NCBI GenBank assembly: GCA_024516035.1 | Contig: CM044956.1 | Coordinates: forward strand, 9,800,878-9,864,877 | Source: Bactericera cockerelli | Taxonomy: Eukaryota; Arthropoda; Insecta; Hemiptera; Triozidae | Reading direction: 5' to 3' | DNA: 64,000 nt | In this document: positions 26,001 to 38,000 of the stretch, piece after piece | How positions within the stretch are numbered: the first letter of the stretch is position 1 | Layout: every line of letters begins with the position of its first letter | Position numbers and translations under genes: made by a program | The notes under the pieces: generated by a model | What the model saw: the letters and a program-made list of their open reading frames with translations, nothing else | Databases searched by the model: none | What the model was told of the DNA's origin: nothing

Positions 26001-29000
26001 CGGGTAGCTGCTGCTCCACACCTGAGGGAGAATAGAATAGAATAGAATAGAGTAGAATAGAATAGAATAGAATAGTCTCATTGAACTGAGAGTACTGCGT
26101 GTACTTCCAGGAGAAGCTCTTCATGTCGTGCGAGTACTTCACCTTGGCCGGGTAGCTGCTGCTCCACACCTGAGGGAGAATAGAATAGAATAGAATAGAA
26201 TAGAATAGAATAGAATAGAATAGTCTCATTGAACTGAGAGTACTGCGTGTACTTCCAGGAGAAGCTCTTCATGTCGTGCGAGTACTTCACCTTGGCCGGG
26301 TAGCTGCTGCTCCACACCTGAGGGAGAATAGAATAGAATAGAATAGAATAGAGTAGAATAGAATAGAAATAGAATAGAATAAATAAGAATAGAATAGAAT
26401 AGAATAGTCTCATTGAACTGAGAGTACTGCGTGTACTTCCAGGAGAAGCTCTTCATGTCGTGCGAGTACTTCACCTTGGCCGGGTAGCTGCTGCTCCACA
26501 CCTGAGGGAGAATAGAATAGAATAGAATAGAATAGAATAGATGAATAGAATAGAATAGAATAGAATAGTCTCATTGAACTGAGAGTACTGCGTGTACTTC
26601 CAGGAGAAGCTCTTCATGTCGTGCGAGTACTTCACCTTGGCCGGGTAGCTGCTGCTCCACACCTGAGGGAGAATAGAAGTAGATAGAATAATAATAGAAA
26701 TAGAATAGAATAGAATAGAATAGAATAGAATATGAATGAGATATGGAATAGAATAGAATGAATAGATACTAGGTAGCTGCTTCCAACCTGAGGGAGAATA
26801 TGATAGAATAGAATAGAATAGAATAGAATGAAGAATAGAATAGAATAGAATGAGAATAGAAATAGAATAGAATAGAATGAATAGAGTCTCATTGAACTGA
26901 GATACTGCGTGTACTTCCAGGAGAAGCTCTTCATGTCGTGCGAGTACTTCACCTTGGCCGGGTAGCTGCTGCTCCACACCTGAGGGAGAATAGAATAGAA
27001 TAGAATAGAATAGAATAGAATAGAATAAAGAATAGAATAGAATAGTCTCATTGAACTGAGAGTACTGCGTGTACTTCCAGGAAAGCTCTTCATGTCGTGC
27101 GAGTACTTCACCTTGGCCGGTAGCTGCTGCTCCACACCTGAGGGAGTAATAGAATAGAATAGAGAATAGAATAGAATAAGAAATAGAATAGAATAGATTG
27201 AATGAAGATATGCGATACTTAGAGAAGTATGTTGCAGTAACCTTGAGAGGTAGACTGGATCACACCTAGAAGAGAATAGATAGAATAGAATAGAATAGAA
27301 TAGGTAATAATAGAATAGAATAGAATGAAGTCTCATTGAACTGAGAGTACTGCGTGTAACTTCCAGGAGAAGCTCTTCATGACGTGCGAGTAACTCACCT
27401 TGGCCGGTAGCTGCTGCTCACAACCCGAGGGAGAATAGAATAGAATAGAATAGAATAGAATAGATAGAATAGAATAGAATAGAATGAATAGATAGAATAT
27501 GTCTCATTGACTGAGAGTACTGCGTGTACTTCCAGGAGAAGCTCTTCATGTCGTGCGAGTACTTCACCTTGCCGGTAGCTGCTGCTCCACACCTGAGGGA
27601 GAATAGAATAGAATAGAATAGAATAGAATAGAATAGAATAGAATAGTAGTCATTGAACTGAGATATGTGTACTTAGAGAATTTCATGTGTGGAGTATTCA
27701 CTGAGGGAGCTTGCTCCAATAGGAAAGAATAGAATAAATAGAATAGAATAGAAGTAGAATGAATAGAATAGAATAGAAGAAAGATAGAATAGAATGAATA
27801 GAATAAATAGGATAGATAGAATAGAATAGAATAGAATAGAAAGAATAATAGATAGAGAAAGAATAGAATAGAATAGAAAGTGAATAAAAGTGACTAATAA
27901 TGGAATAGAATCATGAATTAGAGTTTCAGCGGAATCTTCATATTACTTACAATGAACACTGCTACCTAATTAGATTGATTGGGTGGAAGAGATTGTCACA
28001 GGCAATAACCCCGCCCTTTAAGTAGGACATTAGCTTTATTCACTTGTTTGTTCTTGTTTATTTGTTCAATCTATTTATTTTTTCTTTGTAATTTCATTGT
28101 ATTCAACTGTATATTTTGTCTTACCTAATAAAGCATAATATGATAATAATAATAATAATTTATTCTCTTTGATATTAACGTCCTGATTTGATTTATTCAT
28201 ACCCTTCATTTCCAAGGAATCGTACCAGCTACTGCTACCTACATTAACCTCACCCAGCATTAACCTTACGTCGGAAATGACAACCTTACGTGTTGGGAGG
28301 GAACATATTTTTTTTGTTAGAAAATTCTGTTCGACCTGGGATTGAACTCAGGAACTCTGGACTTGACTAGCTATTGGTGTCCCAGCTAATCTGCTGGTCT
28401 ACATTTTTATTAGTCTTCCACCTGAAGTAATGTACTATAGGGTTCCGGGCATGTTTGTGGTGATGGAGAGGAGGGTTTTAGCGGGTATGGCGCACTGTTT
28501 CCAGCGCTGGAACCCCGCACTTCGTCTTGAACCATAGAAGATTTTGCTCCTCTCACAAGAAAAAAAAGAAGCTAGACTGCTTGTCTACTCCTTGCCCGGT
28601 GTCTTAACAACTGTCGGGCATTAAAGAACTCTTATTTTCAAGTAATATCAATAGAAAAATTCTACAACTGTTTCGAAATGAGACGATTTGAGACAAGCAG
28701 AGTAGAGGTATTCGTTGATTTATAAATTAAATAAATGATGCACGATGTTGTTTTCAATCATTGGAATGTATGATTAGAAATTAGAATATATCATGATGAA
28801 CAATAATTGGCATTGAATTCATGCCAAAAATTTGGTTGCACTCTGTTGACAGGTGCATAAAACGTATTTATCTTCAGTTAAAAATAAAGAGGGTAGCAAA
28901 GCACCTACCCTTGGTCAACAGAAAATATGACGTAAAATCAACTTTAATAAATTATTCACTGAGAAAAAATTTCTGGCAAGGGAAGATTCTCTTTTTTCAT

Positions 29001-32000
29001 CTTCAGGGTGTTGGTTCATAACTTGCAAAACATAGAGGATGGATCAACAACTTCAAAAAGAATGTGTTAGGCTGTAGAACGTAAATTATGTAAGTAGATT
29101 CGGAGCATCTAGTGCAGGGTTATCCAAACTGCGGCCCGCTAAGCAAATATTAACATGAGACAACATTAAAAAAAAAAAAATCATCAGATTTGTGTTGATC
29201 ACTTTCGTGATATCACAACTACTCAAACTCGCTCTACTAAATCTACGCTGAAACCGGGACTTGAACCACCGACCTCCAGGTTACAAGTCCGCCGCCTTAT
29301 CGATCAAGCTACTGAGGTCGGTATGAGACAACATTATTACATATTTTAGCATTTAAATATACATTCTTGTATGTCTGCTATACGTACATGATATAAAATA
29401 AAATTTGAATTTTACAAAAAATACATTAATAAAACCAGGTGGATAAAGGTTACTGATATTTTTTTTTTTATATATAACTAAAACCCCTAGAGTGGTAAGT
29501 TTTAACAGTTTACTATGTTACACTATTTACCATATTTAAATAAACCACCATGATAAAATGATCATGAAAAATGACGTTAAGAAGATATTTTCAATTTTAG
29601 TCACTTTTTTGGGATCAACTAAAAAAAAAAAAAAACTAGCTGACTGCAATACTATCTAAACTCATAACCTTTAAGTTAATTTTGGATAATTTTAATTAAA
29701 CTGTTCGTAAGTCGTATCCTTATTTATATATTTATAAAATAATATAGACCTAAATGAATACGACTTCCGGATGAATTGCGGAAATAATAAATCAAACTCT
29801 CCCAACCTCTGAAAAATTGGAAGAAATCTTTTACTTGTAAGATGTTCTTAATAATAAAAAAAAACATGTTATAATGTAAAAAAAAATCAATACAAAATTG
29901 GTGATACTCACTCATAAGTTAAGAGCGCGTTAAAGTACGCACGAAGGGTTTTACAATTTGAATTATAGGGTAGCCCTCAAAGGTAGCCTTGAGATACGAT
30001 CGAGCTCAAAATATTTTTCGCGCCATCGTCTGAATTGACAATATGTCAAAATTTCAGCTATTATGACTTGTGACAGACAGCGTACGGCGTACGGCAAAGG
30101 GCTCGTTAATAGGGTTTTTTTTTTCATATGAACAAAACTTTGAGGTTTAATAAGTAGAATACGAATATGAGTTACGAGTGATAAAAAAACGCAAAACTTT
30201 TTGTACCTCAGATGTTATTTTATATTTATAAAATGCCCTTTAGAAATTAAAGAATCTTTCAGCATTGAGGCCTTGGTTTTTTTAGGACGGCTTGTGTTCT
30301 TAGCAATGTCTGGGGGGATTCTTTGGGCGAGGTACACTTTTTCCAACTAGCTGTGTCATTGTTACCCATCAGTTTCTTTTCCTTGCACAAGAGTAGCAGG
30401 CATTCCTAGTGTGGACCACTAGAGAGCTCCACTCTTCAACAGGAAGAGTAAGGCGGGAGCACTAGAGAGCAAGTCCTGGAGTTCTAGATTCTTCCCATCC
30501 TCCACTCTTCAACAGGAAGAGTAAGGAGGGAGCACTAGAGAGCATGTCCTGGAGTTCTAGATTCTTCCCATCCTCCACTCTTCAACAGGAAGAGTAAGGA
30601 GGGAGCACTAGAGAGGAAGTCCTGGAGTTCTAGATTCTTCCCATCCTCCACTCTTCAACAGGAAGAGTAAGGAGGGAGCACTAGAGAGCAATTCCTGGAG
30701 TTCTAGATTCTTCCCATCCTCCACTCTTCAACAGGAAGAGTAAGGAGGGAGCACTAGAGAGCAAGTCCTGGAGTTCTAGATTCTTCCCATCCTCCACTCT
30801 TCAACAGGAAGAGTAAGGAGGGAGCACTAGAGAGCAAGTCCTGGAGATCTAGATTCTTCCCATCCTCCACTCTTCAACAGGAAGAGTAAGGAGGGAGCAC
30901 TAGAGAGCAAGTCCTGGAGTTCTAGATTCTTCCCATCCTCCACTCTTCAACAGGAAGAGTAAGGAGGGAGCACTAGAGAGCAAGTCCTGGAGATCTAGAT
31001 TCTTCCCATCCTCCACTCTTCAACAGGAAGAGTAAGGAGGGAGCACTAGAGAGCAAGTCCTGGAGATCTAGATTCTTCCCATCCTCCACTCTTTAACAGG
31101 AAGAGTAAGGAGGGAGCACTAGAGAGCAAGTCCTGGAGTTCTAGATTCTTCCCATCCTCCACTCTTCAACAGGAAGAGTAAGGAGGGAGCACTAGAGAGC
31201 AAGTCCTGGAGTTCTAGATTCTTCCCATCCTCCACTCTTCAACAGGAAGAGTAAGGAGGGAGCACTAGAGAGCAAGTCCTGGAGATCTAGATTCTTCCCA
31301 TCCTCCACTCTTCAACAGACAACATTATTACATATTTTATGAGACAACATTATTACATATTTTAGCATTTAAATATACATTCTTGTATGTCTGCTATACG
31401 TACATGATATAAAATAAAATTTGAATTTTACAAAAAATACATTAATAAAACCAGGTGGATAAAGGTTACTGATATTTTTTTTTTATATATAACTAAAACC
31501 CCTAGAGTGGTAAGTTTTAACAGTTTACTATGTTACACTATTTACCATATTTAAATAAACCACCATGATAAAATGATCATGAAAAATGACGTTAAGAAGA
31601 TATTTTCAATTTTAGTCACTTTTTTGGGATCAACTAAAAAAAAAAAAAACTAGCTGACTGCAATACTATCTAAACTCATAACCTTTAAGTTAATTTTGGA
31701 TAATTTTAATTAAACTGTTCGTAAGTCGTATCCTTATTTATATATTTATAAAATAATATAGACCTAAATGAATACGACTTCCGGATGAATTGCGGAAATA
31801 ATAAATCAAACTCTCCCAACCTCTGAAAAATTGGAAGAAATCTTTTACTTGTAAGATGTTCTTAATAATAAAAAAAAACATGTTATAATGTAAAAAAAAT
31901 CAATACAAAATTGGTGATACTCACTCATAAGTTAAGAGCGCGTTAAAGTACGCACGAAGGGTTTTACAATTTGAATTATAGGGTAGCCCTCAAAGGTAGC

Positions 32001-35000
32001 CTTGAGATACGATCGAGCTCAAAATATTTTTCGCGCCATCGTCTGAATTGACAATATGTCAAAATTTCAGCTATTATGACTTGTGACAGACAGCGTACGG
32101 CGTACGGCAAAGGGCTCGTTAATAGGGTTTTTTTTTTCATATGAACAAAACTTTGAGGTTTAATAAGTAGAATACGAATATGAGTTACGAGTGATAAAAA
32201 AACGCAAAACTTTTTGTACCTCAGATGTTATTTTATATTTATAAAATGCCCTTTAGAAATTAAAGAATCTTTCAGCATTGAGGCCTTGGTTTTTTTAGGA
32301 CGGCTTGTGTTCTTAGCAATGTCTGGGGGGATTCTTTGGGCGAGGTACACTTTTTCCAACTAGCTGTGTCATTGTTACCCATCAGTTTCTTTTCCTTGCA
32401 CAAGAGTAGCAGGCATTCCTAGTGTGGACCACTAGAGAGCTCCACTCTTCAACAGGAAGAGTAAGGCGGGAGCACTAGAGAGCAAGTCCTGGAGTTCTAG
32501 ATTCTTCCCATCCTCCACTCTTCAACAGGAAGAGTAAGGAGGGAGCACTAGAGAGCATGTCCTGGAGTTCTAGATTCTTCCCATCCTCCACTCTTCAACA
32601 GGAAGAGTAAGGAGGGAGCACTAGAGAGGAAGTCCTGGAGTTCTAGATTCTTCCCATCCTCCACTCTTCAACAGGAAGAGTAAGGAGGGAGCACTAGAGA
32701 GCAATTCCTGGAGTTCTAGATTCTTCCCATCCTCCACTCTTCAACAGGAAGAGTAAGGAGGGAGCACTAGAGAGCAAGTCCTGGAGTTCTAGATTCTTCC
32801 CATCCTCCACTCTTCAACAGGAAGAGTAAGGAGGGAGCACTAGAGAGCAAGTCCTGGAGATCTAGATTCTTCCCATCCTCCACTCTTCAACAGGAAGAGT
32901 AAGGAGGGAGCACTAGAGAGCAAGTCCTGGAGTTCTAGATTCTTCCCATCCTCCACTCTTCAACAGGAAGAGTAAGGAGGGAGCACTAGAGAGCAAGTCC
33001 TGGAGATCTAGATTCTTCCCATCCTCCACTCTTCAACAGGAAGAGTAAGGAGGGAGCACTAGAGAGCAAGTCCTGGAGATCTAGATTCTTCCCATCCTCC
33101 ACTCTTTAACAGGAAGAGTAAGGAGGGAGCACTAGAGAGCAAGTCCTGGAGTTCTAGATTCTTCCCATCCTCCACTCTTCAACAGGAAGAGTAAGGAGGG
33201 AGCACTAGAGAGCAAGTCCTGGAGTTCTAGATTCTTCCCATCCTCCACTCTTCAACAGGAAGAGTAAGGAGGGAGCACTAGAGAGCAAGTCCTGGAGATC
33301 TAGATTCTTCCCATCCTCCACTCTTTAACAGGAAGAGTAAGGAGGGAGCACTAGAGAGCAAGTCCTGGAGATCTAGATTCTTCCCATCCTCCACTCTTTA
33401 ACAGGAAGAGTAAAGAGGGAGCACTAGAGAGCAAGTCCTGGAGTTCTAGATTCTTCCCATCCTCCACTCTTCAACAGGAAGAGTAAGGAGGGAGCACTAG
33501 AGAGCAAGTCCTGGAGTTCTAGATTCTTCCCATCCTCCACTCTTCAACAGGAAGAGTAAGGAGGGAGCACTAGAGAGCAAGTCCTGGAGATCTAGATTCT
33601 TCCCATCCTCCACTCTTTAACAGGAAGAGTAAGGAGGGAGCACTAGAGAGCAAGTCCTGGAGTTCTAGATTCTTCCCATCCTCCACTCTTCAACAGGAAG
33701 AGTAAGAATCACTAGGTATATGTTCCCGTCCTTCAACAGGAAGAGTGGGATGGGTGCACAGGAGTTTCTACCTTGCAGGAATGATGGTTCAGGTGTTAGA
33801 ACATAAATAGTTTTGATAAAGGTATTTCTTTGAACTCTTGCTTTTATTATTTCTCATTTGCTATGGATTTTGATATTGTTGTGATTTTTGTATTTTTTTT
33901 TTTTTTTTAGTTTTTTTTTTTCTTTCCTTTTCATAGTTTTTTTTCTTTAATTCTTCATTTTGCCATTTTGAAGAATGAGTATTTTCTGGAGTTGGAATAA
34001 TAAATAAATAGATTTGGCATAGGCAGGCATATCTTGAACTTTTCTTTTAAGATTTTCTCGTTTGCTATGAATTTTGATATTGTTGTGATTTTTGTTTTTT
34101 TTTTATATTTTTAGTTTTTTTTTCTTTCCTTTTCATAGTTCTTTTTCTTTAATTCTTCATTTTGCCATTTTGAAGAATGAGTATTTTCTGGAGTTGGAAT
34201 AATAAATAAATAGATTTGGCATAAGCAGGCATGTCTTGAACTCTTCTTTTATGATTTTCTCGTTTGCTATGAATTTTGATTCAATGTTGTGATAATGATG
34301 GCAATATATCTTTAAAGTTTTTTTTATAATTTTCTTCGCTTTAATTTATTTTCCTTTTTTTGTTTAAAATTTTCATAATACTATCTCGATTTTTTTGTTC
34401 TGGGGTTAGAATGTGAACACTTTTGTCGGAAATATCTTTTAAAATACTTCTTCTGTGATTTTTTGGTTTGCTGTGAATTTTGATATTGTATTGATGATGT
34501 TAGTTGTACAAGCAATTTTGTTAGTCATCTTCACTACTTAAAATTTTGTTAATGAGATCATCAATACTTCGAATTTTAATGATCAACAGCAGCACGATGA
34601 ATTTTGAGAATCGGTAGCAAGTAGAATTTTGAGAACCAGTAGCAAGTAGAATTTTGATAATCGGTAGCAAGTAGAATTTTGAGAAGCAGCAGCACGTTGA
34701 ATTTTGATAATTAGTAGCAAGTAGAATTTTGAGTCAGCACATCAGTGAGCACGTTGAATTTTGATAATCATCAGCAGCACGTTGAATTTTGATAATCATC
34801 AGCAGCACGTTAAATTTTGATAATCGGTAGCAAGTAGAATTTTAAAAACCAGTAGCAAGTAGAATTTTGAAAAGCAGCAGCACGTTGAATTTTGATAATC
34901 GGTAGCAAGTAGAATTTTGAGAACCAGTAGCAAGTAGAATTTTGAGAAGCAGCAGAACGTTGAATTTTGATAATCGGTAGCAAGTAGAATTTTGAGAAGC

Positions 35001-38000
35001 AGCAGCACGTTGAATTTTGATAATCAGTAGCAAGTAGAATTTTGAGAACCAGTAGCAAGTAGAATTTTGAGAAGCAGCACAACGTTGAATTTTGATAATC
35101 GGTAGCAAGTAGAATTTTGAGAACCAGTAGCAAGTAGAATTTTGAGAAGCAGCAGCACGTTGAATTTTGATAATCGGTAGCAAGTAGAATTTTGAGAACC
35201 AGTAGCAAGTAGAATTTTGAGAAGCAGCAGCACGTTGAATTTTGATAATCGGTAGCAAGTAGAATTTTGAGATCTAGTAGCAAGTAGAATTTTCAGAAGC
35301 AGCAGAACGTTGAATTTTGATAATCGGTAGCAAGTAGAATTTTGAGAACCAGTAGGAAGTAGAATTTTGAGAAGCAGCAGAGCGTTGAATTTTGATAATC
35401 AGCAGAACTTTGAATTTTGATAATCGGTAGCAAGTAGAATTTTGAGAACCAGTAGCTAGTAGAATTTTGAGAAGCAGCAGAACGTTGAATTTTGACAATC
35501 GGTAGCAAGTAGAATTTTGAGAACCAGTAGCAAGTAGAATTTTTAGAAGCAACAGCACGTTGAATTTTGATAATCAGTAGCAAGTAGAATTTTGAGAACC
35601 AGTAGCAAGTAGAATTTTGAGAAGCAGCAGCACGTTGAATTTTGATAATCGGTAGCAAGTAGAATTTTGAGAACCAGTAGCAAGTAGAATTTTGAGAAGC
35701 AGCAGAACGTTGAATTTTGATAATCAGCAGAACTTTGAATTTTGATAATCGGTAGCAAGTAGAATTTTGAGAACCAGTAGCAAGTAGAATTTTGATAATC
35801 GGTAGCAAGTAGAATTTTGAGAAGCAGCAGCAAGAAGAATTTTGAGTCAGCAAATCAGTTTCGATACTCAGAATTTTGAAGTCGAAGCACGTTGAATTTT
35901 GAGAAGCAGCAGCACTTTGAATTTTGATAATCAGTAGTACGATGTATTTGGAGAAGCAACAACACGTTGAATTTTGCCATCTGTTGCAATTCAAGATGTA
36001 AATTATTTATTCTGTTTTTACGAGTGTACCTACTTTTAATTTTGATGTGTTGTGAAGTTGTAAATGAAGAACTAAGTTTTTTCATTAAATTTTGTTCGAT
36101 TTTATAAGTGGCATAAAAAAAATTGTGCATAAATTTGGCCACTATTCAAACTATTATGTACAAAAAAATAACAGTCATTGACAAAGTTGATATATTTTTT
36201 TGTTCTCAAAATGAATTGTGCATATGATTTTTTTTTTTTTTTTAAAAAGATGAGTGTTTCACAGCCGTTTTTTATTCGTAGCCATGAAACAGGAGCTACT
36301 GTAGACGCTTGTGGTCTGTGTTGTAGCCTGCCCATCCCGTAGTATGCCTCCCCTCTGATGGGCGAGAAGTGACACAATACTTCCCAATTAGAACACGAGC
36401 GCACCGGAAGGTATCCCTTACAAACAATTGTAACCAAATTAAGAATACAAATTTTTGTCGGCGCGGGTGTTCGAACCCGGGACCTTGTTTGTATTTTAGT
36501 ATTGTAATGATGTTTGTATTTTAATATTGTAATTGTAATTTATTTATTTGTACAAAATATCTTCTGATGTGGTACGAAGTCTGGTACGAATATGAAATGA
36601 AAAATATAAAACATAAAATGCAATTTAAAATTAATAATAAATAATAAAAAAAAATATATAAAATAAAAATAAATCAATATTGTAATGATTGTATTTTAAT
36701 ATTGTAATAAATGGGAATACATCCCGTCAATTCTTGTTAAAAAAAAAAAAAAAACTTTTGAATCGTAATCCTCACCAGAATGAACCCATCCTTGGAGCAG
36801 GTAGCAAAGAAGAGCCCGTTGTGAGAGAAGCTGACGTGCAGCACCTGGTGAGAATGTTGGGTGAGAACTTCCGTCTCCACGATGGGGGTGTGGTAGTCCA
36901 GCCTCTTGTACTCTCCGTACCACGACTTCTTGCCTGGGCGGGGGGGTTTCGAATTATGTAATAGATAAAGGGCGATTATTTTTTTATTATAATAATATCG
37001 CCTTTTAAAGTCCCATTAAAGACTATTAAAGTCCCATTTTAAAGACTATTAAAGTCCCATTATTCCAGCAGTAAGCCCTCCGTGGCGTATACAGCCTCCG
37101 TGGCGTAATGGTTGTGACTACTGCCCGTAGTCCAGAGTTCCCGAGTTCAACTCCCGGCTGGGGCAGACTTTTCGAAGAAAATTCTGTTCCATCCAAACAC
37201 GTGAGGCTGCCATTTCCGGCCCTACCCAGGCTGGGTGAGGTTAATGTGGGTAGCTGGTACGATTCCCAGCGAATGGAGGGTAAAACCCCCGTCCTAATCC
37301 AGGACGTTAAAGCAAGTAGAATCGTTGTCGTTAGGAAGGGCATCCAGCCATAAAAAAACGTGCTCCACTCTACCAACCTCAATCATGAGGTTGAACAATG
37401 CCGACCCCAAAAAGCAACATAAGCTAATATGGGATAAAGGCAAGGGAGATTATTATTCCAGCAGTAAGCCCAAGACATATTATTATGTGGTAAAAATCCC
37501 AAATGGGAGGATAACTTATCATGTCCCGGTTGGGTTTCGAACCCACGACTTCTGGAATCTCTGGATTCACAGAATGCCGCCTTTACCACTGAGCTAACGG
37601 GACAGACAGATTTTTCATTTTATTTTTAAAGATGAGGTATTACCTTTTTCTAGTTAATTTATTTAAAGATGAGTGTTTCACAGATAGATAGATAGATAGA
37701 TAATAATATATTTAACTTTTTTTATTTTATAGCCATGAAACAAAAGCTACTGTAGACGCTTGTGGTTTGTGTTGTAGTTTGCCCATCCCGTATTATACCT
37801 CCCCTCTGATGGGCGAGAATTGACACAATACTTTCCATTTAGATGCTGGGTCAACACGAGCGCACCGGAAGGTATACCTTACAAACAATTGTAACCAAAT
37901 TAAGAATACAAATTTTTGTGAGCACGGGGGATCGAACCCGGGACCTTCCGCATGGCAAGCGGAACCACTGAGCTAATCGCGCACTCTATTTGTAACTGTA

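Noticed and set aside
25018..27592. Minus-strand frames mixing LFYSILFYS with WSSSYPAKV
   Set aside because: Translation of the GAATA pentamer joined to partial copies of FBXW5 exon 3. The coding part belongs to the exon, not to a separate protein.
6725..33705. CRISPR array (regular repeats of 42 or 73 bp)
   Set aside because: Units are contiguous with no unique spacers, and the context is clearly eukaryotic with spliced genes.
34799..35994. Minus-strand open frames (LLATDYQNSTCCCFSKFY) in the 25-bp array
   Set aside because: Artefact of the 75-bp period; overlapping frames read equally well.
37916..37985. Genuine tRNA-Gly gene
   Set aside because: The cloverleaf continues into a SINE body shared with copies at 36246 and 51945, so it is a SINE promoter head.
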